In this document: positions 42,834 to 50,422 of the stretch, piece after piece
How the letters are laid out: the number at the start of each line of letters is the position of its first letter
Position numbering within the stretch: the first letter of the stretch is position 1
Assembly: GCF_000747525.1 (NCBI RefSeq)
Contig: NZ_CP009278.1
Span: 3,348,001 to 3,412,000 of the forward strand
Length of the DNA stretch: 64,000 bases
Source of the DNA: Sphingobacterium sp. ML3W
GTDB lineage: Bacteria; Bacteroidota; Bacteroidia; Sphingobacteriales; Sphingobacteriaceae
Reading direction: 5' to 3'
Translations under genes and position numbers: made by a program
Notes under the pieces: model-generated
The model's input: only the letters and a program-made list of their open reading frames with translations
The model's database searches: none
Told to the model about the DNA's origin: nothing

Positions 42834-43990
42834 AATTTACTCCAACAAAAATAGCGGCATTATTGACGTTAATGCTAGCTTCTATCCACCTATACGGACA
42901 GCAGACACATCGTCCAGCCGTAAAGGATGTCTTAGAAAAACAACTTCTGGAAGGTACTTCTACAAATCCGGCATCCATAGATTATGATGTAGAAGATTTG
43001 GAAGCAACATTGCCCATCATCAAAAAGCATTTGATAGATGCAGGATTTAAATTCCCTAGCCAAGAAATATTTGCTACCAAAATACAAGAAGTATTTGGGC
43101 GCACCATCGACTATCAGTCGCCACGGCCATACCTTCGGGTCGATTTGTTGGAGAGATGCAATCGTGATTTATCCTTTTTTCTCGAAAGCATGTACGCAAA
43201 AGGGCTGTTCTTGATTAAAGCATCATCCTTTCTGGCTCCTTTGATAGCGATACCGCAACTCCTCGATTATCAAAAAGAATATCCTGCCTCAGCAAAAATA
43301 GAAGACCTAACCAAAACTGGTGGTGATAAAGAAATAGAACGTTGGCGAGATTTAGAGACTGGGTGGCTGTCAGAGCAACGTCAATTCAATATCCAGCGCA
43401 TAGTAGCGATTAATATGTATATTTTTCAGGGGAGCAAGCTACATCAGCAATGGCTTTTGGCGCATGATAAAAATTTTGTCAATGCTTTGGTAAGCATATA
43501 CGGATACACCAAAGATGATGAATTCAATCGATCTGTATTGCAAGAATCTTTCGTTGATAGTCCTCTGTCAAAGACGATGGCTGTACAGGGACTTGTAGGC
43601 GATATTGTGGTGACTAAAAACTGCATGGGAAAACTGGAAATTAAAACCGAATTGCTCCGCATAATTATGGAGATAACTTCTAAAAAGAATAACCGACTGA
43701 CTCAAGGATTATTACAGTTTTTAATTAAGCAGAATGTAGGCGAAAAAATTACTTTGTCTGCCGATGAGCTTCGGCAAACCTACGCGTACCTTTCCAATTA
43801 CTACGATGATTTATACATTAAAAACGAAAAAGAAGGTTTAGGGATTGATTTTTATCCCAATACCTTAATGGCAATGCTATTGGCACGGGATAAAGGTGCA
43901 GAGGATTATCTAAAATCCAACAATTATTTTGACTTAGCGCATTTGAAAGACATTATTGCCTATGCAAAGCAAGAAACCATATATGAATAA
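42830..43990 (+). CDS. unknown exported helical protein
   Basis: A 386-residue protein with a signal peptide (A-A-L-L-T-L-M-L-A-S-I-H-L-Y-G-Q), then a mainly alpha-helical body with W-L-S-E-Q-R-Q-F and D-Y-L-K-S-N-N-Y-F. No recognised family. It is coupled to the previous gene by ATGA and overlaps the start of the DUF2931 gene by 8 bases. Confidence 0.7.
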   Translation: MKFTPTKIAALLTLMLASIHLYGQQTHRPAVKDVLEKQLLEGTSTNPASIDYDVEDLEATLPIIKKHLIDAGFKFPSQEIFATKIQEVFGRTIDYQSPRPYLRVDLLERCNRDLSFFLESMYAKGLFLIKASSFLAPLIAIPQLLDYQKEYPASAKIEDLTKTGGDKEIERWRDLETGWLSEQRQFNIQRIVAINMYIFQGSKLHQQWLLAHDKNFVNALVSIYGYTKDDEFNRSVLQESFVDSPLSKTMAVQGLVGDIVVTKNCMGKLEIKTELLRIIMEITSKKNNRLTQGLLQFLIKQNVGEKITLSADELRQTYAYLSNYYDDLYIKNEKEGLGIDFYPNTLMAMLLARDKGAEDYLKSNNYFDLAHLKDIIAYAKQETIYE

Positions 43991-45077
43991 ATGGAAGCGA
44001 TTAAAAATATCAGCCGTTATTATGCTTAAAATATACACCTTATTATCAGCAGGTTTTTTCGGACTGTCTTGTAATGGGAAAGCCGAAAAAGCAAGCTCCC
44101 AAGCGGTAGAAGAGTTTCATTGGAGAGAGACCATTTCATGCCCCGTTGGGTTCCCCATTGATGTGCACGATGGTGCTTTAATATTACCTGGTGGGGGATC
44201 AGTTGGGTTATATTTAGGCACACATAACGGCCCTTGGGGAGCAACGGGGAGAAGTATGAGTAATGGACTGAAGCCTTTGCCTAAAAAAATAGATGTCATA
44301 TGGCTTTCTTATGCAGAAGATGCGTTTTATGAAATAGATACAGCTATTGATTACGATAAAATACTAGCTTTATTTAAAGAAGGTTATCTGGATAGTAATA
44401 CGAAGAAAAATAGAACTTATACGACCATCGTAGTAGGTTTTGCTCCTGGAGGTGTAGTTGTAGTATGGCTTAATGGCCCAGGTAAACAAGTTGAAGTCGG
44501 GCGTTATCAAGGAAAAAAAACGGTAATTCCAGCAGAAGAAATTGCAAAACTAGATAATCATGAAAAACTATTATTCAGTCCTGAGTATCGTAAAGAAATC
44601 ATGCTGAATGAAAAAATAGTACCTAAAGAAGTACGAGAAGCCAACGCAGGCAAACCCATACCATATGGTTTGTGGGATAGATTGAGGCAAAAGCATATTT
44701 GGAAATCAACCTATAGTATTGCCGATGGTGGGCAGGCTACAAATGCATATTTCATCATGCAAAATGGCGAAGAAGAGCAGTTGATTGATGAAACTTTTGA
44801 AAAAAATATTTTCGAAGAACGAGCTATCCCCCGAATTATGAATTTTGGCTGGCGGGCAAAGAACGGGCAACACTACGGCGGCGGTGTGGTGTTTGATGAT
44901 GATGAAATTGTAAAAGCTTACGAGAAGATATTTAAAAACAAGCCTATCCAACCTGTTGAACTTGTCATTTCGGTAAATGAACAGAATACAGGGGTTGCCG
45001 CTACACTAAAATGTGGCGAGCAAGAAATTTCGATGCTAAAAATGAAGGTTTCTATTTTTAAATCTAGTAAAAAATAA
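43983..45077 (+). CDS. DUF2931 family lipoprotein, copy 1
   Basis: A 364-residue lipoprotein. ATG 43983 gives an N-terminus with lipobox G-L-S-C-N-G; an ATG at 44022 would also make a proper signal. The DUF2931 body has F-H-W-R-E-T-I-S-C-P, L-Y-L-G-T-H, D-V-I-W-L-S-Y-A-E-D and F-A-P-G-G-V-V-V-V-W-L. The family has no known function. A close paralogue is at 59230. It overlaps both neighbours, so it is translationally coupled in the seven-gene run. Confidence 0.8.
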   Translation: MNKWKRLKISAVIMLKIYTLLSAGFFGLSCNGKAEKASSQAVEEFHWRETISCPVGFPIDVHDGALILPGGGSVGLYLGTHNGPWGATGRSMSNGLKPLPKKIDVIWLSYAEDAFYEIDTAIDYDKILALFKEGYLDSNTKKNRTYTTIVVGFAPGGVVVVWLNGPGKQVEVGRYQGKKTVIPAEEIAKLDNHEKLLFSPEYRKEIMLNEKIVPKEVREANAGKPIPYGLWDRLRQKHIWKSTYSIADGGQATNAYFIMQNGEEEQLIDETFEKNIFEERAIPRIMNFGWRAKNGQHYGGGVVFDDDEIVKAYEKIFKNKPIQPVELVISVNEQNTGVAATLKCGEQEISMLKMKVSIFKSSKK

Positions 45078-45490
45078 TGAGTATATCATTTGTAATTATA
45101 AGAAAGTTTGTCCTATTGGGTGTCATTTTATGCTTGATAAATAGTTGTTCACCAAGCATCTATACATTGCGAAAAACCGTAATAGGCTATGTGTATAACG
45201 AGCAGCAGCAACCTTTACAAAATGTACAAATCAGCTTTGTGGGCAACAATGCTTTTTCAAACCATCCGGTGCAGAGCAACGAAAAAGGGCAGTTTGTAAT
45301 TCCTGCCTTGCAGTTCAAAAAATATAAGGATGTACTTGCGGTTCAAAACGGCATTTCCCGACAAATTATATTGTATAAAGAGGGCTTTGCAACGGATACA
45401 GTTTCATTAGAAAATGCTATTTACGACCGAAATATGCGGATAGTTGATACCATACAATTGAAACGTTTAGAACTAAAAAAGAATCCATGA
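45077..45490 (+). CDS. unknown lipoprotein with carboxypeptidase-regulatory-like fold
   Basis: A 137-residue lipoprotein with lipobox I-N-S-C-S and a single beta-sandwich-like domain: G-Y-V-Y-N-E-Q-Q-Q-P-L-Q-N-V-Q-I-S near residues 38-54, then S-N-E-K-G-Q-F-V-I-P. This pattern resembles the CarboxypepD_reg domain. TAATG overlap with the DUF2931 gene. Confidence 0.7.
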   Translation: MSISFVIIRKFVLLGVILCLINSCSPSIYTLRKTVIGYVYNEQQQPLQNVQISFVGNNAFSNHPVQSNEKGQFVIPALQFKKYKDVLAVQNGISRQIILYKEGFATDTVSLENAIYDRNMRIVDTIQLKRLELKKNP

Positions 45491-46047
45491 GAAGAAAAGA
45501 TAAGAAGATATATGCCTTTTTATACATCATACTTACACTACTGTTATTGGCAGATGTATGGGCTATTCAAACTTTAAAAATAAGTCTTGCGGGTTATTGG
45601 AGCGATCGGATTTTGTTTTGGATATGGGCAGCTGCTACCATTGCTTTTTTAGTTTTCTTCTGGAAAAACATATTCACAAAAATTTACTTCTTTGTCCTAC
45701 TGTTGGGTTTTATTTTGAGTATTGTAGCGATGATGCTACCTTTTTACGCCATTTTATTTGCCAGTACAGGTAGTGAAAGAACCATGAGCTATACGCCAGA
45801 AGATGGAAAATACAGGTTGCAAATGATACAAAGTGTAATGGCTCGCCCACACTTACAGATTATAAAAAACAAGGGACTATTTGAAAAAGTAGTGGTAGAT
45901 ACTCGTGTCGATTTTTTGAAAAATGATAGCATAGGCTACCAAGATATTCGTGAAATAGAAGTGTTGAAAGATACCAAAGACAGCCTCATACTTAAATTTT
46001 ACAGCCCTTCGAGGGTGTTGATAGAAGCGTTTGCATTTAAAGAATAG
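45487..46047 (+). CDS. unknown inner-membrane protein
   Basis: A 186-residue protein with three helices in the first 100 residues (about 8-27, 38-60, 64-92), then a soluble domain of mixed strands, Y-T-P-E-D-G-K-Y-R-L. Coupled by ATGA to the lipoprotein gene. Last gene of the run. Function unknown. Confidence 0.7.
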   Translation: MRRKDKKIYAFLYIILTLLLLADVWAIQTLKISLAGYWSDRILFWIWAAATIAFLVFFWKNIFTKIYFFVLLLGFILSIVAMMLPFYAILFASTGSERTMSYTPEDGKYRLQMIQSVMARPHLQIIKNKGLFEKVVVDTRVDFLKNDSIGYQDIREIEVLKDTKDSLILKFYSPSRVLIEAFAFKE

Positions 46048-46083
46048 CGCACCCATGAATTTTAATGAAATAGACAACCGATC

Positions 46084-46416
46084 ATGTTACTAAAATTATT
46101 CATTATGATTTCAATTTTATCTAAACCGTTTATAAATTCCTGTGAAGTAAATCAAGATTCTTGTATTTTAATTGTTCATTTTAAATCTAAAAAATGCGGT
46201 TTTATAAATATTTATCGAGAACAAATTATTTTCCAATTTTCTTGTGGGTGGAATAATATTGGAAAGGGAGCATTAAATATAGGAGAGGTGTCTTTTAACT
46301 ATGAAAATGGGCAATTGTTGATCTATAAGATAAGCAATCATAAAAAAATACTTGCTTTAAAATGTGATGAAAATGTATATAGAATAGCTTTTGATTTTAT
46401 AAGTGGTACAAAATAA
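46084..46416 (+). CDS. hypothetical protein between operon and Rhs array
   Basis: A 110-residue Ile/Lys/Asn-rich frame with a hydrophobic N-terminus (L-L-K-L-F-I-M-I-S-I-L-S). The composition is more A/T biased than its neighbours, and it lies 36 bases after the operon and just before the first spacer repeat. It may be a small exported protein or a decayed immunity gene. Unsure it is expressed. Confidence 0.4.
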   Translation: MLLKLFIMISILSKPFINSCEVNQDSCILIVHFKSKKCGFINIYREQIIFQFSCGWNNIGKGALNIGEVSFNYENGQLLIYKISNHKKILALKCDENVYRIAFDFISGTK

Positions 46417-46466
46417 TGGGATAGCGTCTCAATATCAGCTAATCCAATTCCAATATTCGAGAACAA

Positions 46467-46566
46467 TGTAAATAATTAATGCGTGGCTTTATCACACCTT
46501 TTTTGCTCTTTTTTATTCCGCTTTGGAGCAGAAACAGATTAAAAAAACCGCTTCGAGTGAAGCGGA
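46467..46566 (-). repeat. Rhs-array spacer repeat, copy A
   Basis: About 100 bases nearly identical to copies B and C: TGTAAATAATTAATG start, G-T-G-G-C-T-T-T core, T-rich tract, the small stem GCTTTGGAGC, and an A-run leading to an ACCGCTTC/GAAGCGG hairpin. It directly adjoins copy B, giving two tandem spacers with no immunity gene between them. Confidence 0.75.
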
Positions 46567-46595
46567 GTTATATTAATTATTCAATTTCAAGAGAC

Positions 46596-46700
46596 TGTAA
46601 ATAATTAATGCGTGGCTTTGTCACACCTTTTTTGCCTCTTTTTTATTCTGCTTTAGAGCAGAAACAGATTAAAAAAACCGCTTCACTCGAAGCGGTTTTA
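46596..46700 (-). repeat. Rhs-array spacer repeat, copy B
   Basis: Second copy of the spacer, ending in an AAACCGCTTC/GAAGCGGTTT hairpin (46674-46698). It follows the stop of the Imm26-like gene on the minus strand and can act as its terminator. Confidence 0.8.
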
Positions 46701-46702
46701 GT

Positions 46703-47257
46703 TTATTGATTTTCCAATATCTGTTTTAATTTAATGCTATTGGTAGGCATTATTTGTTTTAGTTCTTCTATACTAAAATCTTTCAGATGTTTTACATCTT
46801 TTCTTTTTACTGTACCTTGTGTTAGAACTTCATCTACATAATTCTCTTTATAAAATCCGTCCCAAGGGTGAAACCCAAAAAACGTTTTTAAAATGTGGTC
46901 AAAATCTTGAGATTTATTCCTATACAATCCTAATGATTGGGATATTTCACTTTTATAATTTGGAACATTTTGATAATTAATTTCTCTTGTCGCAATTATG
47001 TCAAGACCATAATTTTTTATAGGATTACCGTTTATAGTAAGAATTATAATAGGCTTACTTAAATCTAAATTTTGTAACTCTTCTTTTATTTCTGCTTCTG
47101 ATGAAAACAAGTAATTAAAAAAAGCTAAGGTATATTGTTCGGCACGTTTCCCTTCTATCTTAAATAAGTTGCAAAGCTGTCCTAACGTCCAAGCATTTTC
47201 ATTTAATTTTATTGAGAATAACATTCCCTCTTCTAATACTATTTTTGTTTTAGCCAT
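46703..47257 (-). CDS. orphan Imm26-like immunity protein
   Basis: A 184-residue soluble protein starting K-I-V-L-E-E-G-M-L-F-S-I-K-L and containing P-I-I-I-L-T-I-N-G. The E-G-D/M-V-F-x-I-x-L opening resembles immunity protein family Imm26. There is no matching toxin directly upstream, only a spacer fragment and other immunity genes, so it is an orphan in the displaced array. The function, neutralising an Rhs tip toxin, is inferred. Confidence 0.55.
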   Translation of the reverse strand: MAKTKIVLEEGMLFSIKLNENAWTLGQLCNLFKIEGKRAEQYTLAFFNYLFSSEAEIKEELQNLDLSKPIIILTINGNPIKNYGLDIIATREINYQNVPNYKSEISQSLGLYRNKSQDFDHILKTFFGFHPWDGFYKENYVDEVLTQGTVKRKDVKHLKDFSIEELKQIMPTNSIKLKQILENQ

Positions 47258-47289
47258 AATTCACGTTTTAATGACAACCTGTTTTTACT

Positions 47290-47327
47290 TCTTTTTTGTT
47301 CCGCTTTGGAGCGGAAAGAGATTAGAA
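47290..47327 (-). repeat. Rhs-array spacer repeat, partial copy D
   Basis: Contains the T-rich tract and the stem GTTCCGCTTTGGAGCGGAAA-like part of the repeat; the end with the AACCGCTTC hairpin is lost. It separates the Imm26-like gene from the next upstream gene. Confidence 0.55.
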
Positions 47328-47382
47328 ATCGAGCTTGTTTTTACTCGGTTTTCTTGTATTTATTTGAAGTTTTTCATCTTAT

Positions 47383-47697
47383 TTACAACCATCTGTTAGT
47401 TCCTAAATTATCATAGAATAAATTTAACTCTTTAGTATTAATAATTTTATTTTCGAATAAGTAATCCGTAATGTCTTCAGCAATTTCTTGATCTTCAGCA
47501 CAACCTGTTGACTTAGCCAACACAAGTAATGCTTTTTCAACTGTAATGATATTATTTCTTGAATTCATTATAACTTCCTTTAATTGATTCTTAAGCATTT
47601 TATTGTAGCTATAATCGTCTGTATCGCTATCAAACACCATTTTATAATATTGAGAAATCTCATTCTCAATATTATCTATTTTTTGAAAATCATTCAT
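47383..47697 (-). CDS. probable orphan immunity protein
   Basis: A 104-residue acidic helical protein (D-S-D-T-D-D-Y-S-Y-N-K near residue 23). It starts 2 bases after the stop of the toxin remnant at 47700, the normal arrangement of toxin followed by immunity gene. No family recognised. It would neutralise the toxin whose remnant precedes it. Confidence 0.6.
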   Translation of the reverse strand: MNDFQKIDNIENEISQYYKMVFDSDTDDYSYNKMLKNQLKEVIMNSRNNIITVEKALLVLAKSTGCAEDQEIAEDITDYLFENKIINTKELNLFYDNLGTNRWL

Positions 47698-47699
47698 TT

Positions 47700-47945
47700 T
47701 TATTTACAAATTTTATATGCACCAGCTGGTATTGCACCTTCGATTAATACTTCTGCATCTTTTGTAGCATAACTTAATGCTGACATGTTTAGTTGCTTTC
47801 TTGTTTGTGGATCAATTCCGCTTGACATATCAAAAACTTTAGATAAATCAAGTTTATCCGTATCAATTTCAATTATTATACTCGCACTCGTTTTTCCTCT
47901 CTTCGGATTTGGTTTACCATAAAATCGGCAGTTCCCTTTTTCTTT
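47700..47945 (-). pseudogene. Rhs toxin-tip remnant
   Basis: A minus-strand frame without start codon, about 80 residues, ending K-I-C-K-stop. It includes G-K-P-N-P-K-R-G-K-T-S-A-S, I-E-I-D-T-D-K-L-D and V-L-I-E-G-A-I-P-A-G-A-Y. The last motif resembles the ends of ADP-ribosyltransferase-fold toxins, a weak similarity. The Rhs core that should precede it has been replaced by a spacer repeat (47952-47990). Confidence 0.55.
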
Positions 47946-47951
47946 TTTGAC

Positions 47952-47990
47952 ACAAAAAACCGCTTCGATTGAAACGGTTTTTATTTTTAA
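47952..47990 (-). repeat. Rhs-array spacer repeat, partial copy E
   Basis: Only the end of the spacer remains: an A-run followed by AACCGCTTC, GATT and GAAACGGTT. It can terminate transcription of the LRR-like gene at 48003 and marks the junction with the toxin remnant. Confidence 0.6.
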
Positions 47991-48002
47991 TTTTGCAAAT
48001 TA

Positions 48003-48668
48003 TTAGATTACTGATATATTCTTTAATCCTATTAATTCAATTCCTTTCAAGTCCACATTCTTACATTTTTCTAATAGTAAATTTTCAATACCCTTCATTT
48101 GTTCTATGGTTTCTTTTACTTGAATTAAAGAATTACAACTTTGTATAAATATAGTTTTGATTTTGTCGCATTTTTCAAGTCCTCTGATTGTAGTAAACTT
48201 TCCTTTTATAATGCGTAAGTATTCTAAATTATCCGTTTTGCTTAGAAAAGATAAATCTTCTGCTTCCACACCTCCAATCATCAATCGGTTTAACAATTTT
48301 AGGCATTCCCAACCTGTAATTCTGGAATAGTATCCAATATTAAGGTTTTCGAGTTTTAGAAAATTGGAAAGGTCAATAATATCAAAATCCCACCTTAAAC
48401 TTTTCAAATTTGATAAATAGTATAAACCTTCAATATTAGATTTTTTGGTAAGTGGAACTAACCAATGAAAAGTTTCAATGAAATTTCTATCTTTTAAAAA
48501 ATCAAAATTTACAGTCTTTTTTTGGTTATCATTTATATCTGTACGAATACAAACATCTTTAATATTATTTTGTTGGGCATAATCAAGACCTTCTTCAAGA
48601 TAATCAAATAAAATTGTTATTCCTTTGAAGCTCGATGTTTCAGTAAGATTTACTTTGTATTTTTCCAT
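48003..48668 (-). CDS. leucine-rich immunity-like protein
   Basis: A 221-residue soluble protein built from short Leu/Ile repeats with a period of about 22 (L-S-N-L-K-S-L, L-K-L-E-N-L-N-I, T-D-N-L-E-Y-L-R-I, I-E-N-L-L-L-E-K-C). It starts 10 bases after the GIY-YIG-type toxin fragment and is therefore the likely immunity partner of that tip. LRR immunity proteins are known in polymorphic-toxin loci. Confidence 0.65.
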   Translation of the reverse strand: MEKYKVNLTETSSFKGITILFDYLEEGLDYAQQNNIKDVCIRTDINDNQKKTVNFDFLKDRNFIETFHWLVPLTKKSNIEGLYYLSNLKSLRWDFDIIDLSNFLKLENLNIGYYSRITGWECLKLLNRLMIGGVEAEDLSFLSKTDNLEYLRIIKGKFTTIRGLEKCDKIKTIFIQSCNSLIQVKETIEQMKGIENLLLEKCKNVDLKGIELIGLKNISVI

Positions 48669-48678
48669 AATATATTAA

Positions 48679-49602
48679 TCAATGGCAAATTGTTTTCGCT
48701 CTTGCTTTTACGTCAGCTTCATAATCAGCACGTAATTTATCTGCTAACTCTGTTGCTTTTCCTTGTAAGTGTGGATTTGCGTCCCAAGTTGATTTACCGC
48801 TCATATGATTGTTTAAATACCCATCTGGTACATTATGTTTCCCTCCGGGTACAAATCCAGCATCATGCATTGCTTTATATTCAACCATTTTGCCAAGGTC
48901 ATTATTACCTCCTGTACTTATATGGGCTTTTCCGATAAGTGTGTTATCTCCGCCCATTTTGCCTACTTGAAAGGTTCTTGTCGAAATAGAAACTGTCATT
49001 CTTCCGCTTTCTCCTTTCCCAATATACTTATCACCACTTGCAAACCCAAATAAATAAGCTCCGCCTGTTCCTGATAGACCGAAAATATCAACCCAAGTGT
49101 TGGTATCTTTCACATAAGCGTAAATATTTAAACCGCCAGCAATAGAAATAGGATCTTGAGAGATAAAAACACCTGCTTTGGGGTCGTAGTACCTAAAACG
49201 GTTATAATACAATCCTGTTTCTATATCTTCATATTGTCCTTGATAACGAAATGGAATAAAAGAACTTGCTCCTTCAAGATTACGGATTTTTCCATAAATA
49301 TCCAACTCCAAACTTTTTCTCCTTTTTCATCAAATGCCTGGCATGGTGTTCCTAAATAATCGGTTACTATAGAGTATTTCTGATCTCCAACAATTTTGGC
49401 CGTAGGTTTAAATGTTCCTTCTTCGAAAACCCAAGTAATATAATCGGAGGTAATTGGCTCTGGTTTATTCTGTAGTAAGAATCCCATATCATCTACAATC
49501 CATTCGGGATGATTTTCTACTGTATAATTCCACTTATGTAATAGTGTATTTCCATCCCAAAGCCAGCATGTTATTTTATTTTCTGCATTTTTGAGATTTT
49601 TT
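48679..49602 (-). pseudogene. displaced Rhs C-terminal fragment with GIY-YIG-like toxin tip
   Basis: Homologous to residues about 1060-1225 of the intact Rhs at 50423-54418. A 7-base deletion between two TGG triplets near 49309 breaks the frame, and a stop at the 5' end (49603-49605) ends homology. The downstream part (210 residues from 49311) keeps the Rhs core end F-R-Y-Q-G-Q-Y-E-D-I-E-T-G-L-Y and D-I-F-G-L-S, followed by a tip with G-A-Y-L-F-G-F-A-S-G-D-K-Y-I-G-K-G, a distant R and a Glu near the end, resembling GIY-YIG nucleases. It needs recombination with the intact rhs to be displayed. Confidence 0.65.
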
Positions 49603-49930
49603 GTCTAGGCTGAGTTTGTGGCTTATTTCAATAGGAATCAAAATGCAAGCGGAATGAAGGGGAAAAGAGCGCAAGTAAAAGAACCCCAAAGTATTATATG
49701 CAAATATGGATTGTGGATGAATTTTTGTTTTTGGCAATTTTAAGAGTAGAAAATGGAAGATTACAACCCTAAAAACCAAAAATAAACGATTGTAAATAAT
49801 TGATTCGTGACTTTGTCACACCTTTTTTGCTCTTTTTTATTCTGCTTTAGAGCAGAAAGAGATTAAAAAAAACCGCTTCAATTGAAGCGGTTTTGCATAT
49901 AAATTATTTTTATAGAATATTGTCAATTGA
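49603..49930 (-). other. spacer between Rhs units
   Basis: About 330 bases with no gene. 49603-49790 is unrecognised A/T-rich sequence. From 49791 to 49895 it contains spacer repeat copy C, with a strong terminator for the SUKH gene. Confidence 0.6.
49791..49895 (-). repeat. Rhs-array spacer repeat, copy C with terminator
   Basis: Nearly identical to copies A and B over about 100 bases. Its arms AACCGCTTCAA/TTGAAGCGGTT (49871-49892) are perfectly complementary, and minus-strand transcripts get a T-run from the upstream A-run (49864-49870). It follows the SUKH-like gene by 35 bases and ends the active rhs-immunity transcript. Confidence 0.8.
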
Positions 49931-50410
49931 TTATCTCATTGCTCCTTGAATTTTATTACAAAAATCTAAAAATGAGGGAGCAACTTCTGTGATATCTTTT
50001 GGGTTTTCATGGGTAAAATAAACCACAATTCCAGACTTAGATTCAATGCAATATAAATTTCCACTTGAATCATTACCGAACGGAAAATACTTCGAGGCAA
50101 TTTCTTTTGTTCGCAAATCTTCCCTTAATGATTCCCACATTTTTTCAATTGAGTTATTTGAATTAGAAATTTCAAAAAATGCACCAACATCTAAAAAATT
50201 ATAGTCATTGCTTGAAACTTCATAAAAAGAATCTCGGTAAAAAAATGCACCATAAGGAAAAATTACTCCATTATAAAGAGTATAAAATAAAACAAAATCC
50301 TTTTGCCCTTGAAAGGCAAAAGAAATATTTTTTAAAATATCTTCTTGTGTTAAAGTTGATTTATTCCCTTTAAATTTCAAATCATTGTTGATAAAAAAAA
50401 CATTTTCCAT
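49931..50410 (-). CDS. SMI1/KNR4 (SUKH)-type immunity protein
   Basis: A 159-residue soluble protein with the SUKH pattern: F-V-L-F-Y-T-L-Y-N-G near residue 39, a W-E-S-L motif, and the hallmark F-P-F-G-N-D-S-S-G-N-L-Y-C-I near residue 107. It lies 12 bases after the rhs stop codon and is the cognate immunity to the rhs tip nuclease by position. Confidence 0.78.
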   Translation of the reverse strand: MENVFFINNDLKFKGNKSTLTQEDILKNISFAFQGQKDFVLFYTLYNGVIFPYGAFFYRDSFYEVSSNDYNFLDVGAFFEISNSNNSIEKMWESLREDLRTKEIASKYFPFGNDSSGNLYCIESKSGIVVYFTHENPKDITEVAPSFLDFCNKIQGAMR

Positions 50411-50422
50411 ATTATATTATAT

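Noticed and set aside
46467..49895. CRISPR-like repeat array
   Set aside because: The repeats are about 100 bases long, few, widely separated by genes and contain terminators; there are no short uniform spacers or cas genes.
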